From Bacteroidia bacterium (GTDB lineage: Bacteria; Bacteroidota; Bacteroidia; Chitinophagales; BACL12), in NCBI GenBank assembly GCA_030432405.1, contig JAUIHG010000005.1:1-52907 (forward strand): a DNA stretch of 52,907 bases. Reading direction: 5' to 3'. Under the pieces are notes generated by a model. The model did not search any database and was not told the DNA's origin. It worked only from the letters and a program-made list of their open reading frames with translations. Positions 33,797 through 41,966 of this stretch are shown here, piece after piece; positions within the stretch are counted from its first letter, which is position 1, and every line of letters begins with the position of its first letter. The position numbers and the translations under genes were made by a program.

Positions 33797-34483
33797 ATGG
33801 GATACACCGTACTCATTACAGGCTCTACCGGCATGGTCGGCAAAGGCGTTCTGCTGGAATGCCTGGACAGTCCGCTGGTGGACACCGTCAAGGTGCTCAA
33901 CCGCAGCAGCCTGGGCATGCACCACGCCAAACTGGAAGAAATCCTGCTGCAGGACTTTACCGACCCCGCACCGGTAGCCGATCGCTTTGCCGGCGTAGAC
34001 GCCTGTTTCCATTGCATGGGTGTCTCCTCCCTCGGGATGAGCGAGGAGGACTTCAGCCGCCTGACCTATACGGTTACCGCAAAATTGGCCGATGCGGTGT
34101 ACGCGCAAAACCCACAGGCGGTCTTCTGCTACGTGTCCGGCACCGGCACGGATGAAAGCGAACAAGGCCGTACCATGTGGGCACGCGTGAAGGGCCGTGC
34201 CGAAAACTACGTGTTGGCCAAAGGCTTCAAGGCGGCGTGGATGTTCCGACCTGGAATGATCGTTCCGGAACGCGGCATCCGATCGCGAACCAACTGGTAC
34301 CAGTGGATGTACAACATCACGCGGCCACTGTTCCCCTTGCTCAAACGCCTGGACTCCATCACCACCACCACCCGCATCGGCCACGCCATGCTGCAGGTGC
34401 TGGAACAGCCACCTTCTTCGGTGCACTTGGAAAATCCTGCCATCAACCGTTTGGCGGAAGCGCATCAAGGCCAAAACGCCTGA
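33797..34483 (+). CDS. NAD(P)-binding atypical SDR (HTATIP2/NmrA-like)
   Basis: This 228-residue Rossmann-fold protein has the cofactor loop ITGSTGMVGKG at 7-17 and the phrase VSGTGTDESEQG followed by WARVKGRAEN. The usual SDR catalytic Tyr of YxxxK is replaced by Trp or Ala (MWARVK), as in the HTATIP2/NmrA-like atypical group, so it may bind cofactor as a sensor rather than act as a normal reductase. It is the first gene after the AraC regulator. The ATG at 33797 starts the fold. Confidence 0.8.
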   Translation: MGYTVLITGSTGMVGKGVLLECLDSPLVDTVKVLNRSSLGMHHAKLEEILLQDFTDPAPVADRFAGVDACFHCMGVSSLGMSEEDFSRLTYTVTAKLADAVYAQNPQAVFCYVSGTGTDESEQGRTMWARVKGRAENYVLAKGFKAAWMFRPGMIVPERGIRSRTNWYQWMYNITRPLFPLLKRLDSITTTTRIGHAMLQVLEQPPSSVHLENPAINRLAEAHQGQNA

Positions 34484-34534
34484 TACACCATTTTCTCAAG
34501 CAGGCACCCCGCCTGTCCTCCCAATCGATCTCCT

Positions 34535-35593
34535 ATGTCCCCCATCGACAAGAACCAACCTGTATTGGTCACCGGTGCCACCGGCTACGTGGCCGGATGG
34601 CTGGTCAAAAAGCTGTTGGACGAAGGCTACACGGTGCATGCCGCTGTGCGCAGTCCGGACAACGCGAAAAAGACCGCCCACTTGGATGCGATCGCCGAAA
34701 AGGCGCCCGGTTCCATCCGCTACTTCAAAGCCGACCTTTTGGATGAAGGCTCCTATGCCGAGGCCATGCAAGGCTGCAGCGTGATCTTCCATACCGCATC
34801 CCCCTTCACCAGCAACTACGACGACCCGCAAAGGGACCTCATTGATCCGGCGGTCAAGGGCACGGCCAATGTGCTGCAGTCGGCCAAGGAAATTCCTACG
34901 GTACAGCGTGTGGTGCTGACCAGCAGTTGTGCGGCCATGTATTCGGACGCCATCGACACCGTTAACGCTCCAGGCGGCGCCATCACCGAAGACGTTTGGA
35001 ACACCACCGCTTCACTGGACTACCAGCCGTACTCCTACTCTAAAACCCTGGCCGAAAAGAAAGGCTGGGAGATTGCCGAAACGCAAAACCAGTGGGACCT
35101 GGTGACCATCAATCCATCTTTTGTGATGGGGCCACCGCTGAACACGAAAAGCAATACCTCGGAGAGCTTCAGCATCCTCAAACAGATGGGCGACGGCACG
35201 TTCCGTTTTGGCGCACCGCGCATGGGCTTTGGCGTAGTGGACGTGCGCGATGTAGCCGAAGCCCACTACAAAGCGGCTTTTACGCCTTCGGCGAACGGCC
35301 GCTACATCACCTCCGGGCACAATACAGACCTGTTTGCCATGACCCAAGCCCTGCGCCCCAAGTTTGGCAACGACTACCCTTTGCCCAAATCGGCAGCGCC
35401 CAAGTGGTTGTTGATGCTGGTCGGACCGATGATGAACAAGATGCTGACCCGCAAATCCATCCGCAACAACGTCGATGTGCCCTTCCGCGCGGACAACAGC
35501 AAAATCAAAAGGGAACTGCTCATGGAATTCCGGCCCTTGCAACAGACCATGGAAGACGGTTTCCAGGTCCTGGTGGACGAAAAGATCGTCTGA
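34535..35593 (+). CDS. Dihydroflavonol-4-reductase-like NAD(P)-dependent reductase
   Basis: This 352-residue extended SDR has a cofactor loop VTGATGYVAGWL, then VIFHTASPF, a catalytic YSYSKTLAEK (Tyr and Lys present), and GPPLN, typical of the dihydroflavonol reductase / cinnamoyl-CoA reductase group. In bacteria these reduce aldehydes and ketones of small aromatic or aliphatic compounds. It lies 51 bases after the HTATIP2-like gene and 24 bases before the bestrophin gene, so an operon with the AraC regulator is likely. The substrate is unknown. Confidence 0.87.
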   Translation: MSPIDKNQPVLVTGATGYVAGWLVKKLLDEGYTVHAAVRSPDNAKKTAHLDAIAEKAPGSIRYFKADLLDEGSYAEAMQGCSVIFHTASPFTSNYDDPQRDLIDPAVKGTANVLQSAKEIPTVQRVVLTSSCAAMYSDAIDTVNAPGGAITEDVWNTTASLDYQPYSYSKTLAEKKGWEIAETQNQWDLVTINPSFVMGPPLNTKSNTSESFSILKQMGDGTFRFGAPRMGFGVVDVRDVAEAHYKAAFTPSANGRYITSGHNTDLFAMTQALRPKFGNDYPLPKSAAPKWLLMLVGPMMNKMLTRKSIRNNVDVPFRADNSKIKRELLMEFRPLQQTMEDGFQVLVDEKIV

Positions 35594-35617
35594 GCAGCGT
35601 GGTTATCTTGACGGCCC

Positions 35618-36652
35618 ATGATCGCAACCAAGAGCATCCCGTTCCGGCGCATGATGTCCATTTCGGGCCACCATGTGGTCTGGCTGCTGGCCATGACGTC
35701 CACCTTTGCGGCGCTGTACCATTTTGAGCTGATCCGCTTCCACATCCCCTGGTTGCCCATGTCGGTGATCGGCACGGCGGTGGCCTTCTACGTGGGCTTC
35801 AAAAACAACCAGGCCTACGACCGCCTTTGGGAAGCGCGGAAAATCTGGGGCGGCATGGTCAACGACAGCCGTACCTGGGGCATGATGGTGGACGGTTACG
35901 TCAGCAATTTGAACGCTGATGCACCCGTTTCGGATCACGAGTTGAAGTCCATCAAGCGCCGCCTGATCTACCGCCACATTGGGTGGCTGTACGCGCACCG
36001 GAGTCAGCTCCTTGCTCCTACCGAGTGGGAGCACATCAGTCAGGGCGGCAATCTGGCGCGTTTTGCCCGCCGCTACCAACGCTTGTTTGGTGTTGGATTG
36101 GTGGAAGATGAGGTAACGCGCATCGAGCTCAAGCATTACTTGCCTGCCGACGAACACAACGCCCTGATTGCGGCGGTCAATACCGCCACGCAGACCATCA
36201 ATGCCCAATCGCGGGACCTTCGCGCGTTGCGCGAACGGGGCCTTTTGGACTGTTTCCGCCACACCCAGATGGTGGGCGTGCTGCAAAGTTTTTATGCCCT
36301 GCAGGGTAAAAACGAACGCATCAAGAAGTTTCCGCTGCCGCGCCAATACGCCAACATGAGCCGATACTTCGTGGGCATTTTTGTGGCGCTGCTGCCCTTC
36401 AGCATGATTCCGGAATTGCAGGATTTGGGCGGTTGGGGCATATGGCTGTCCATTCCCATTACGGCGCTAATCGGTTGGGTGTACGTCATGATGGAAGTGG
36501 TGGGCGACTACACCGAAAATCCCTTCCAGGGCATGGCCAACGACATCCCCATGTTGTCGCTGTGCCGCACCATCGAGATCGACATGCGGCAGATGCTCGG
36601 AGAAACCGACCTTCCGGATCCCATCCGCTCCAAAAACGGGGTGCTGATGTAG
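35618..36652 (+). CDS. Bestrophin-type anion channel protein
   Basis: This 344-residue membrane protein matches the bacterial bestrophin/UPF0187 family: two N-terminal membrane helices (~19-38, ~46-60), then the family signature FKNNQAYDRLWEARKIWGGMVNDSRTW, a cytosolic region, and two C-terminal helices near ISRYFVGIFVALLPFSMIPEL and GIWLSIPITALIGWVYVMMEVVGDYTENPFQG. Homologues form pentameric anion channels in the inner membrane. It ends the group that starts with the AraC gene. A palindrome at 36219-36235 encodes LRALRE. Confidence 0.9.
   Translation: MIATKSIPFRRMMSISGHHVVWLLAMTSTFAALYHFELIRFHIPWLPMSVIGTAVAFYVGFKNNQAYDRLWEARKIWGGMVNDSRTWGMMVDGYVSNLNADAPVSDHELKSIKRRLIYRHIGWLYAHRSQLLAPTEWEHISQGGNLARFARRYQRLFGVGLVEDEVTRIELKHYLPADEHNALIAAVNTATQTINAQSRDLRALRERGLLDCFRHTQMVGVLQSFYALQGKNERIKKFPLPRQYANMSRYFVGIFVALLPFSMIPELQDLGGWGIWLSIPITALIGWVYVMMEVVGDYTENPFQGMANDIPMLSLCRTIEIDMRQMLGETDLPDPIRSKNGVLM
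36219..36235. repeat. TTCGC palindrome, 7-bp stem, loop GTT
   Basis: TTCGCGCGTTGCGCGAA in the bestrophin gene (L-R-A-L-R-E), third reading frame. Confidence 0.75.
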
Positions 36653-36787
36653 GGCTGCGTACGGGGGCTATGCCACGGGCCATACTGGGGGCACATGCAG
36701 GGCCCCAGGCCCGGGGGCACGCCGGAGGTATCCGGATGGTACCGGCAGGAGGCCACGCGCTGCGCTTCACCGCCGTACATTCACGGC

Positions 36788-37495
36788 ATGCAGCATGCTT
36801 TTGTTTTGCTTTTTGTAGCCGCGTTCTTCGGCGCCTGCCAAATGGATTCCACGGCATCGGCCGAGGATGCCGGCTCTACCACAGCGGATACTGACCTGAC
36901 TGCCTTTGCTCAAACGATGGCCGGCCACTACAGCTCCGCCGAACAGGCTGGTGCGGATTCCGCCTATTTCGACATCCGCTTGCACATGGTGCCCATCTGG
37001 GGCTCCGCTGCGGATCCGGATACCGTTTGGTTGTATGTGGAACAAGCTGCGGCCGGCTATTTGGACCGTCCATACCGCCAGCGCGTCTACCGGCTGACCG
37101 CCGAATCCGGAGCCGATGGCCCCGTTTACCGCTCGGTCGTTTTCACCATGGCAGCGCCCCTGCGTTTTGCCGGCGTCTGGGATTCGGTGGCGGCCTTTGA
37201 AGGCCTGACCCCGGACTCCCTGACCGAGCGCAGCGGTTGCGACATCCTGTTGACCCGCCAGGAGGATGGAGTCTTCGCCGGCTCTACCGGCGAAAGCAGC
37301 TGCCCCAGCGCACTGCGCGGTGCCTCTTACGCCACCTCGGAAGTGACCATGCGCGCCGACGAACTGGTAAGCTGGGACCGCGGTTGGGATGCCGACGGGC
37401 AGCAGGTCTGGGGTGCGGAAAAGGGCGGCTACGTGTTCAAGCGCGTGACCGCAGAAAAAGCTGCTGCTGATCCCGAGCAGATGGATCAGCAATAG
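36788..37495 (+). CDS. CpeT/CpcT-like lipoprotein
   Basis: This 235-residue exported lipoprotein (signal FVLLFVAAFFGAC, Cys at residue 14-15) shows the CpcT/CpeT family phrases: MAGHYSSAEQAGAD near 46, IRLHMVPIW and WLYVEQAAAGYLDRPYRQRVYRL. In cyanobacteria this family attaches bilin pigments to phycobiliproteins. A heterotrophic Bacteroidota has no phycobilisome, so this member must do something else, perhaps bind a hydrophobic ligand. The ATG at 36788 gives the lipoprotein signal. It is tail-to-tail with recA. Confidence 0.83.
   Translation: MQHAFVLLFVAAFFGACQMDSTASAEDAGSTTADTDLTAFAQTMAGHYSSAEQAGADSAYFDIRLHMVPIWGSAADPDTVWLYVEQAAAGYLDRPYRQRVYRLTAESGADGPVYRSVVFTMAAPLRFAGVWDSVAAFEGLTPDSLTERSGCDILLTRQEDGVFAGSTGESSCPSALRGASYATSEVTMRADELVSWDRGWDADGQQVWGAEKGGYVFKRVTAEKAAADPEQMDQQ
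37274..37294. repeat. TTCGC palindrome, 8-bp stem, loop CTCTA
   Basis: TTCGCCGG, loop CTCTA, CCGGCGAA in the CpeT-like gene (F-A-G-S-T-G-E). Confidence 0.85.
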
Positions 37496-37565
37496 GTCGG
37501 TCAGGCCTGGCATAAACGTGGCCTGCATCGGGATCGTGCATGTTCCTGTTTCTTGCGGCGGGGCG

Positions 37566-37596
37566 TAAAAAAAGCCGCCCCGAAAATCGGGGCGGC
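37566..37596 (-). terminator. Rho-independent terminator of recA
   Basis: A perfect 10-bp GC-rich stem (GCCGCCCCGA / TCGGGGCGGC, 3-base loop) is followed on the minus strand by seven T residues. It lies about 100 bases after the recA stop. Confidence 0.9.
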
Positions 37597-37694
37597 GAAG
37601 CAACGGCTTTGCAAACAATATGGCGGAAAGGATGCGCAATCGTATCCTGAACAAGCGCACAGGAAACGGCCAAGAGCATCCTCCATAAACCGGC

Positions 37695-38777
37695 TTATTC
37701 CTCGGCGGCAGCCGTTTCGGCTTCCGCGGCTTCAGGCACTTCTTCCACGGGGCGGAAAACGGCCTTGATCTTTTCTTCCAATTCCTGCATCAACTCGGGA
37801 TTGTCGAGCAACAGCTGCTTGACGGCCTCACGGCCCTGGCCGAGTTTGGTGGAATCGTAGGAGTACCAGGAACCGCTCTTCTGCAGGACGCCATTGTCGA
37901 CGCCCATGTCGATGATCTCGCCGGCTTTGGAAACGCCTTCGCCGTACATGATGTCGAACTCGGTGATGCGGAAGGGCGGGGCCACTTTGTTTTTGACCAC
38001 CTTGACCTTGACGCGGTTGCCGACCACTTCGTCCTTTTCCTTGATCTGGCCGATGCGGCGGATGTCCAGGCGGACGGAGGAATAGAACTTCAGGGCATTG
38101 CCGCCGGTGGTGGTTTCGGGGTTGCCGAACATCACCCCGATTTTCATGCGCAGCTGGTTGATGAACACACAGCAGGCACCGGTTTTGTTGATGGTGCCGG
38201 TCAGCTTCCGGAGGGCCTGGGACATCAGGCGGGCCTGCAGGCCCACCTTGGCATCGCCCATTTCGCCTTCCAGTTCGCCGCGCGGCACAAGCGCGGCCAC
38301 CGAGTCAATGACCACGATGTCCAGGGCACCGGAGCGGATGAGGTGCTCGGTGATTTCCAGCGCCTGTTCGCCGTTGTCCGGCTGGGAGATCAGCAGGTTT
38401 TCGACGTCCACCCCCAGTTTGGAAGCGTAGTACTTGTCAAAGGCGTGCTCGGCGTCGATGAACGCCGCCAGCCCGCCTTTGCGCTGTGCTTCGGCAATGG
38501 CATGCAGGGCCAGGGTGGTTTTGCCGGAGCTTTCCGGACCGTAGATCTCCACCACGCGGCCTTTGGGCAGGCCGCCGATGCCCAGGGCAATGTCCAGGCC
38601 CAGGGAGCCGGTCGGGATGGCCTCCACCTGCATGATGGGCGAATCGCCCATTTTCATGACAGTGCCCTTGCCGTAGGTTTTGTTCAGGCTGTCCAGCGCC
38701 AGGCCCAGCGCCTTGAGCTTGTTGGCGTCGATGGCCGGTCCGGAATTGCCGTTGCCTTTTGCGTTGGATTTGCTCAT
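37695..38777 (-). CDS. recA: RecA recombinase
   Basis: This 360-residue protein is the strand-exchange ATPase of homologous recombination and SOS induction. Walker A is GPESSGKTT at 80-88, then DAEHAFD, the L1/L2 loop regions ([38 protein letters not shown]) and an acidic tail rich in Glu and Ala. The ATG at 38777 begins the usual N-terminus; the frame extends 51 codons upstream without homology. A strong terminator follows the gene. The upstream gap holds one TTCGC-type palindrome and an AT-rich stretch with a dyad. Confidence 0.98.
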   Translation of the reverse strand: MSKSNAKGNGNSGPAIDANKLKALGLALDSLNKTYGKGTVMKMGDSPIMQVEAIPTGSLGLDIALGIGGLPKGRVVEIYGPESSGKTTLALHAIAEAQRKGGLAAFIDAEHAFDKYYASKLGVDVENLLISQPDNGEQALEITEHLIRSGALDIVVIDSVAALVPRGELEGEMGDAKVGLQARLMSQALRKLTGTINKTGACCVFINQLRMKIGVMFGNPETTTGGNALKFYSSVRLDIRRIGQIKEKDEVVGNRVKVKVVKNKVAPPFRITEFDIMYGEGVSKAGEIIDMGVDNGVLQKSGSWYSYDSTKLGQGREAVKQLLLDNPELMQELEEKIKAVFRPVEEVPEAAEAETAAAEE

Positions 38778-38866
38778 GCGGTATGGTTGATCGCGCAACG
38801 CGGAGCTGCGCGGATGTGATCGAATCGTGGACGGATAAAGATAGGCCGCGTGGGCGCCCGCTGGCG

Positions 38867-38882
38867 GGCGAAAGCCTTCGCC
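38867..38882. repeat. Palindrome of the TTCGCC family, opposite polarity
   Basis: GGCGAA, loop AGCC, TTCGCC. The arms are the same but face outward, upstream of recA. Confidence 0.6.
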
Positions 38883-38974
38883 GGACAGGCGGTGTGGATA
38901 AGTTGTGGCCTGTGCTTTTGTGGATGACAAAACGCATGTAAGAACATTGGTGTTATTTATAATGTATTAAGCCT

Positions 38975-38987
38975 CGACAATTTGTCG
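38975..38987. promoter_or_regulatory. Dyad, possible operator between recA and 39082
   Basis: CGACAA-T-TTGTCG, a perfect 6-bp dyad with a one-base centre in the AT-rich part of the divergent region. No regulator is identified. Confidence 0.35.
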
Positions 38988-39081
38988 TATTATGAACAAG
39001 CGTTAAAAATGGCAGAGGGAATCATATGCCCAAAAATGACCCCGTTGTATAACACGCCTTTGGTTTTCTTTTTCCGTCGAC

Positions 39082-40596
39082 ATGGCCCAACCTCATGCCT
39101 CCGCGTTATACCACCTCATTCATGCCTTAGACCACCGCGAACGCCATTTGGTCCGCAGTCGTTTGGACACTGCGCATGCACCGTCCAACCGACGCACGCT
39201 GTTTGAGTTCCTCATCAAACAGCGCAATTGGAATGAGCCCCGAACCCGTGCTTTTTCCAGGGACCATGGATTGCGGTTGGCTTCGGTGAGCAAACAGCTG
39301 GTAACCGATATCCAGGATGTTTTGGCAGAGCATCCTCAGAAGGATTCACATGCCCACACGCTTTACCGCGAGTTGGTGCTTGCCGAGCAGCTGTTGGCCA
39401 AGCATTTGCCGCAGGAAGCGGGAAGCAGGGCGCGTGAAGGTTTTCAGCAGGCCCGGCAATGGGGGTTGCTGAACCATGCTTTGCTGTTCCGGCGGCTGGA
39501 GTTGAGCGTCAGTTTCCAGACGGCTGGTCATCGCATGCCGCTGGAGCAGTTGGAAGCGCAAATGCAGGAAACGGAAGCCATCGGCCAGGAGCTGTCTGCA
39601 TTGCTGACCCTGCAACACCTATCCCAAATTGTGGACCACGTGTTTGATGCGGGAACCTATCGCTATCTGGAAGCCACGGAAATCCTGGAGAACAAGGTCC
39701 TGACCCATCCGATTTTTGAGGAGGGCGCCCAGGCACTGACAGACCCAGCCCGTACGGCGTACCTGGATCTGGTGGCCTCCATCCACTATTACCTGGAGGA
39801 TTGGTCGCGCAGTGTGGAAGCCAGTGAACAGCTGGCCGACGGCATGCTGGAGCGCCTGGAGGATCAGCCCGATGCACCAGGCTACTACGACCGCCTGCTG
39901 GTCAACATGGGTAACCTCATGAGTTTGGCCAACCTCCAGCGGGATGCGGATGCGTTTCGCCGGTACCGGCGAACCCGTGACGAGGTCCTGGCCGCGGTAC
40001 CGAAGACCGCCTGGAAAAAGCAATTGACCGACAAGTTGGCCTTGCGCTACACCGTGGAAATGGCCTGGTACCAAACACATTCCCGGCAGCTTGCCGCGCT
40101 GGATCGGACTATTGATCAACAGGTTTTGCCGCTGCTTGATCAGCCGCGCTGGCAGGCACAACGTATGGTGGTACGGTTTGACCTGATGGTCATGCACTTC
40201 ATGATCGGCCGCTATGCCGATGGCCTGGCCATAGCCGCGCAATTGGAAAAAGAACATGCGGACGAACTGGCCGTGGATGCCCAGCGGCGTTGTGCGATGA
40301 ACTGGTGGCTTATGCTGGCCTCCTTTGAAGCCGGCGACGCCGAGCGCTTCGAGACCATGCACGAACGCATTTCCACCGCCATGGAGGCCGGCGAGGGCCG
40401 GCACTGGCCCACGGAGCGGCTCTTGCTGCAAGCGCTCCTGAAAGCGTTCGCCCTTTCGGGCGAAGCACGCCGCAAGGCCCTGGTGACCGCCACCAAGGTC
40501 TGGGAAAAGGAAAAACTCCGCGTCAACCGCCCCACCAAAAACATCAACATCCTGGAGTGGCTGGCCAAACAGACCGCCGGGGTGCAGCGGAATTGA
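39082..40596 (+). CDS. ~500-residue helical protein, first paralogue
   Basis: This 504-residue soluble protein, all-helical in appearance and without signal or membrane segment, is not assigned to a known function. The start (ALYHLIHALDHRERHLVRSRL) resembles the opening LYDLIHSL..SEKRYFK of a widespread Bacteroidota family of ~500-residue tetratricopeptide-like proteins of unknown role. The match is from memory and only at the N-terminus. A homologous gene lies at 41967-43451 beyond a T9SS cargo gene; shared segments include YL.LVASIHYYLEDW / LFWDLLASVHFYMEDW, HWP.ERLLLQ and AF..SGEARR / AF..AGERR. It carries two TTCGC palindromes. Confidence 0.7.
   Translation: MAQPHASALYHLIHALDHRERHLVRSRLDTAHAPSNRRTLFEFLIKQRNWNEPRTRAFSRDHGLRLASVSKQLVTDIQDVLAEHPQKDSHAHTLYRELVLAEQLLAKHLPQEAGSRAREGFQQARQWGLLNHALLFRRLELSVSFQTAGHRMPLEQLEAQMQETEAIGQELSALLTLQHLSQIVDHVFDAGTYRYLEATEILENKVLTHPIFEEGAQALTDPARTAYLDLVASIHYYLEDWSRSVEASEQLADGMLERLEDQPDAPGYYDRLLVNMGNLMSLANLQRDADAFRRYRRTRDEVLAAVPKTAWKKQLTDKLALRYTVEMAWYQTHSRQLAALDRTIDQQVLPLLDQPRWQAQRMVVRFDLMVMHFMIGRYADGLAIAAQLEKEHADELAVDAQRRCAMNWWLMLASFEAGDAERFETMHERISTAMEAGEGRHWPTERLLLQALLKAFALSGEARRKALVTATKVWEKEKLRVNRPTKNINILEWLAKQTAGVQRN
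39956..39973. repeat. TTCGC palindrome, perfect 18-base
   Basis: TTCGCCGGTACCGGCGAA, fully self-complementary, in the first helical paralogue, in the frame F-R-R-Y-R-R-T. Confidence 0.85.
40447..40464. repeat. TTCGC palindrome, 7-bp stem, loop TTTC
   Basis: TTCGCCCTTTCGGGCGAA near the 3' end of the first helical paralogue (F-A-L-S-G-E), at the site homologous to 43321-43340. Confidence 0.85.
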
Positions 40597-40623
40597 GGTC
40601 CTGCACCGGCCTGTTTCCAAATG

Positions 40624-40660
40624 CAAAAAAAGGAGGCAGACCAATGCGGTCTGCCTCCTT
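40624..40660 (-). terminator. Terminator of the T9SS cargo gene
   Basis: A 13-bp perfect stem (AAGGAGGCAGACC / GGTCTGCCTCCTT, loop AATGC) is followed on the minus strand by a T-run, about 40 bases after the stop of the minus-strand gene at 40700. Confidence 0.88.
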
Positions 40661-40699
40661 CAACGCTAAGGTGCCGGGCCTCAAAACGACCGCATTGAC

Positions 40700-41770
40700 C
40701 TAGCGCACTTGCAGCGTGTGGCGTTCCACACCGTGCTCCGTGCGCACTTCGAGCACGTAAGCGCCGGCAGGTACACCGGACAGCCCAAATTGCAGGTTGG
40801 AGGCGCTGCTTTGCTGCTGGCGGACCAGGCGGCCGAGCGCATCGTAGAGGTGGAGTTGGGCCGGGCTGGAGGCGTGTTCGCCGGTCCGGCGAACGGTCAC
40901 CCAATCGGTGGCAGGATTGGGCCATACCTGCACGTTGGTGGCCGATGCAGCCAGGCGCGGACTCGGCGTTGTGAAGCTGCTGGAGGCGCTCCAGGCAGTG
41001 GGCAAGCCACTGGCGGCACAGCGGGCCCGGACGCGCCAGTTGTAGGTGGTGCCGGGCGACAGGGATGGAATGGTAATGGTGGTGGCCGTGAGCACCGAAC
41101 GGCGCGTGCCGCCACCGGCCGGTCCGCCCTCAATCTGGTAGGCGTCCGCTCCGGCAAGTGCGTCCCAGGAAAGTTTGACGGCTGTGCCGTTGGGCAGCAG
41201 GCTGTCGACCGAAAGGCCGGTCACCTGGGACATGGCGTCGCAGGGATCGGCACATGCCGGCGTGATGAAATTGGAGATGCTTACGGTCAGCGGCGTGGGC
41301 ACATCGCTGAACTTGGAGGCGTAAACAAAGCAGAACTCGTCTCCGGCGGTCAAGGCAACTGTATGGGTGCCGGCCGACGTGCCGAAGGGTGGGGGATCGG
41401 CGGAGCTCAGTTCGGTGACTTCGCCGTTCAGGCAATAGCCAAAGCGGTCAATGAAGGGATTGAAGAAGAAGGGCGCCCCGGCAATCGACCAGTCAAAGGT
41501 GAAGTCGCCGGTGGCCGGCACGGCGATGCAGACGGTGGAAGTGCCTTCCGTCTCTGCACAATCGATGGAGTCCAGGCCGGAACCGGCAAAGTCCATGTCG
41601 TTTTCCAACGTGATCAGGAAGGTGCCCACCGCATTGGTGGCGGTGGTGTTGTTGGCATTGATGGTCCAGTTGGCCGGATCCCAACAGTCTGCCAATTGCG
41701 CCTGGACGGCCAGGGTGCCGACCAGCAGCAAGGCGGCCGTGGCAAGAAAACGCGTTGGTGCGTGGTTCAT
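40700..41770 (-). CDS. T9SS-secreted protein with fibronectin III domain
   Basis: This 356-residue secreted protein has a signal peptide (FLATAALLLVGTLAVQAQ), an N-terminal beta-rich region (~30-190), one fibronectin type III domain (~195-280, VKLSWDALAGADAYQIEG ... YNWRVRARC), and a C-terminal sorting domain of the type A Por/T9SS class: WPNPATDWVTVR, LYDALGRLVRQ and GAYVLEVRTEHGVERHTLQV. T9SS exports such proteins to the cell surface or medium. The ATG at 41770 gives the signal peptide; the preceding codons are not conserved. It lies on the opposite strand between the two helical paralogues and ends in a strong terminator. Confidence 0.9.
   Translation of the reverse strand: MNHAPTRFLATAALLLVGTLAVQAQLADCWDPANWTINANNTTATNAVGTFLITLENDMDFAGSGLDSIDCAETEGTSTVCIAVPATGDFTFDWSIAGAPFFFNPFIDRFGYCLNGEVTELSSADPPPFGTSAGTHTVALTAGDEFCFVYASKFSDVPTPLTVSISNFITPACADPCDAMSQVTGLSVDSLLPNGTAVKLSWDALAGADAYQIEGGPAGGGTRRSVLTATTITIPSLSPGTTYNWRVRARCAASGLPTAWSASSSFTTPSPRLAASATNVQVWPNPATDWVTVRRTGEHASSPAQLHLYDALGRLVRQQQSSASNLQFGLSGVPAGAYVLEVRTEHGVERHTLQVR
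40877..40893. repeat. TTCGC palindrome, 8-bp stem, one-base loop
   Basis: TTCGCCGGTCCGGCGAA, extending by one G/C pair to 19 bases, in the sorting domain of the T9SS gene (R-R-T-G-E). Confidence 0.85.
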
Positions 41771-41909
41771 GATGTATAGGGTTGGTGAAAGCGTTTGATG
41801 GCTGAAATGCCTGAACGGCGAACACCAAGAACGCAAGCGTCCCTTTCCCTGACGAACCAAGCTTGCCGTATAGCAATGTTTTGAAAAGGAGCATCTGTGC
41901 CTTAAGATT

Positions 41910-41921
41910 CTGTAAATACAG
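41910..41921. promoter_or_regulatory. Short dyad upstream of the second paralogue
   Basis: CTGTA-AA-TACAG lies in an AT-rich stretch about 46 bases before the start at 41967 and could be an operator or promoter element. No regulator is known. Confidence 0.3.
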
Positions 41922-41966
41922 GCATTTATGCTTTCAAAATCAATGTTTTAGCTGGACCTTTTGGCC

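Larger units (their letters stand above)
38778..39081. other. Divergent control region between recA and the first helical paralogue
   Basis: These 304 bases lie between divergent starts. Next to recA the sequence is GC-rich and contains the inverted-polarity palindrome at 38867-38882. From about 38930 to 39080 it is markedly AT-rich for this window (TTATTTATAATGTATTAA near 38955), with a dyad at 38975-38987. No gene or known promoter consensus could be fixed. Confidence 0.6.
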
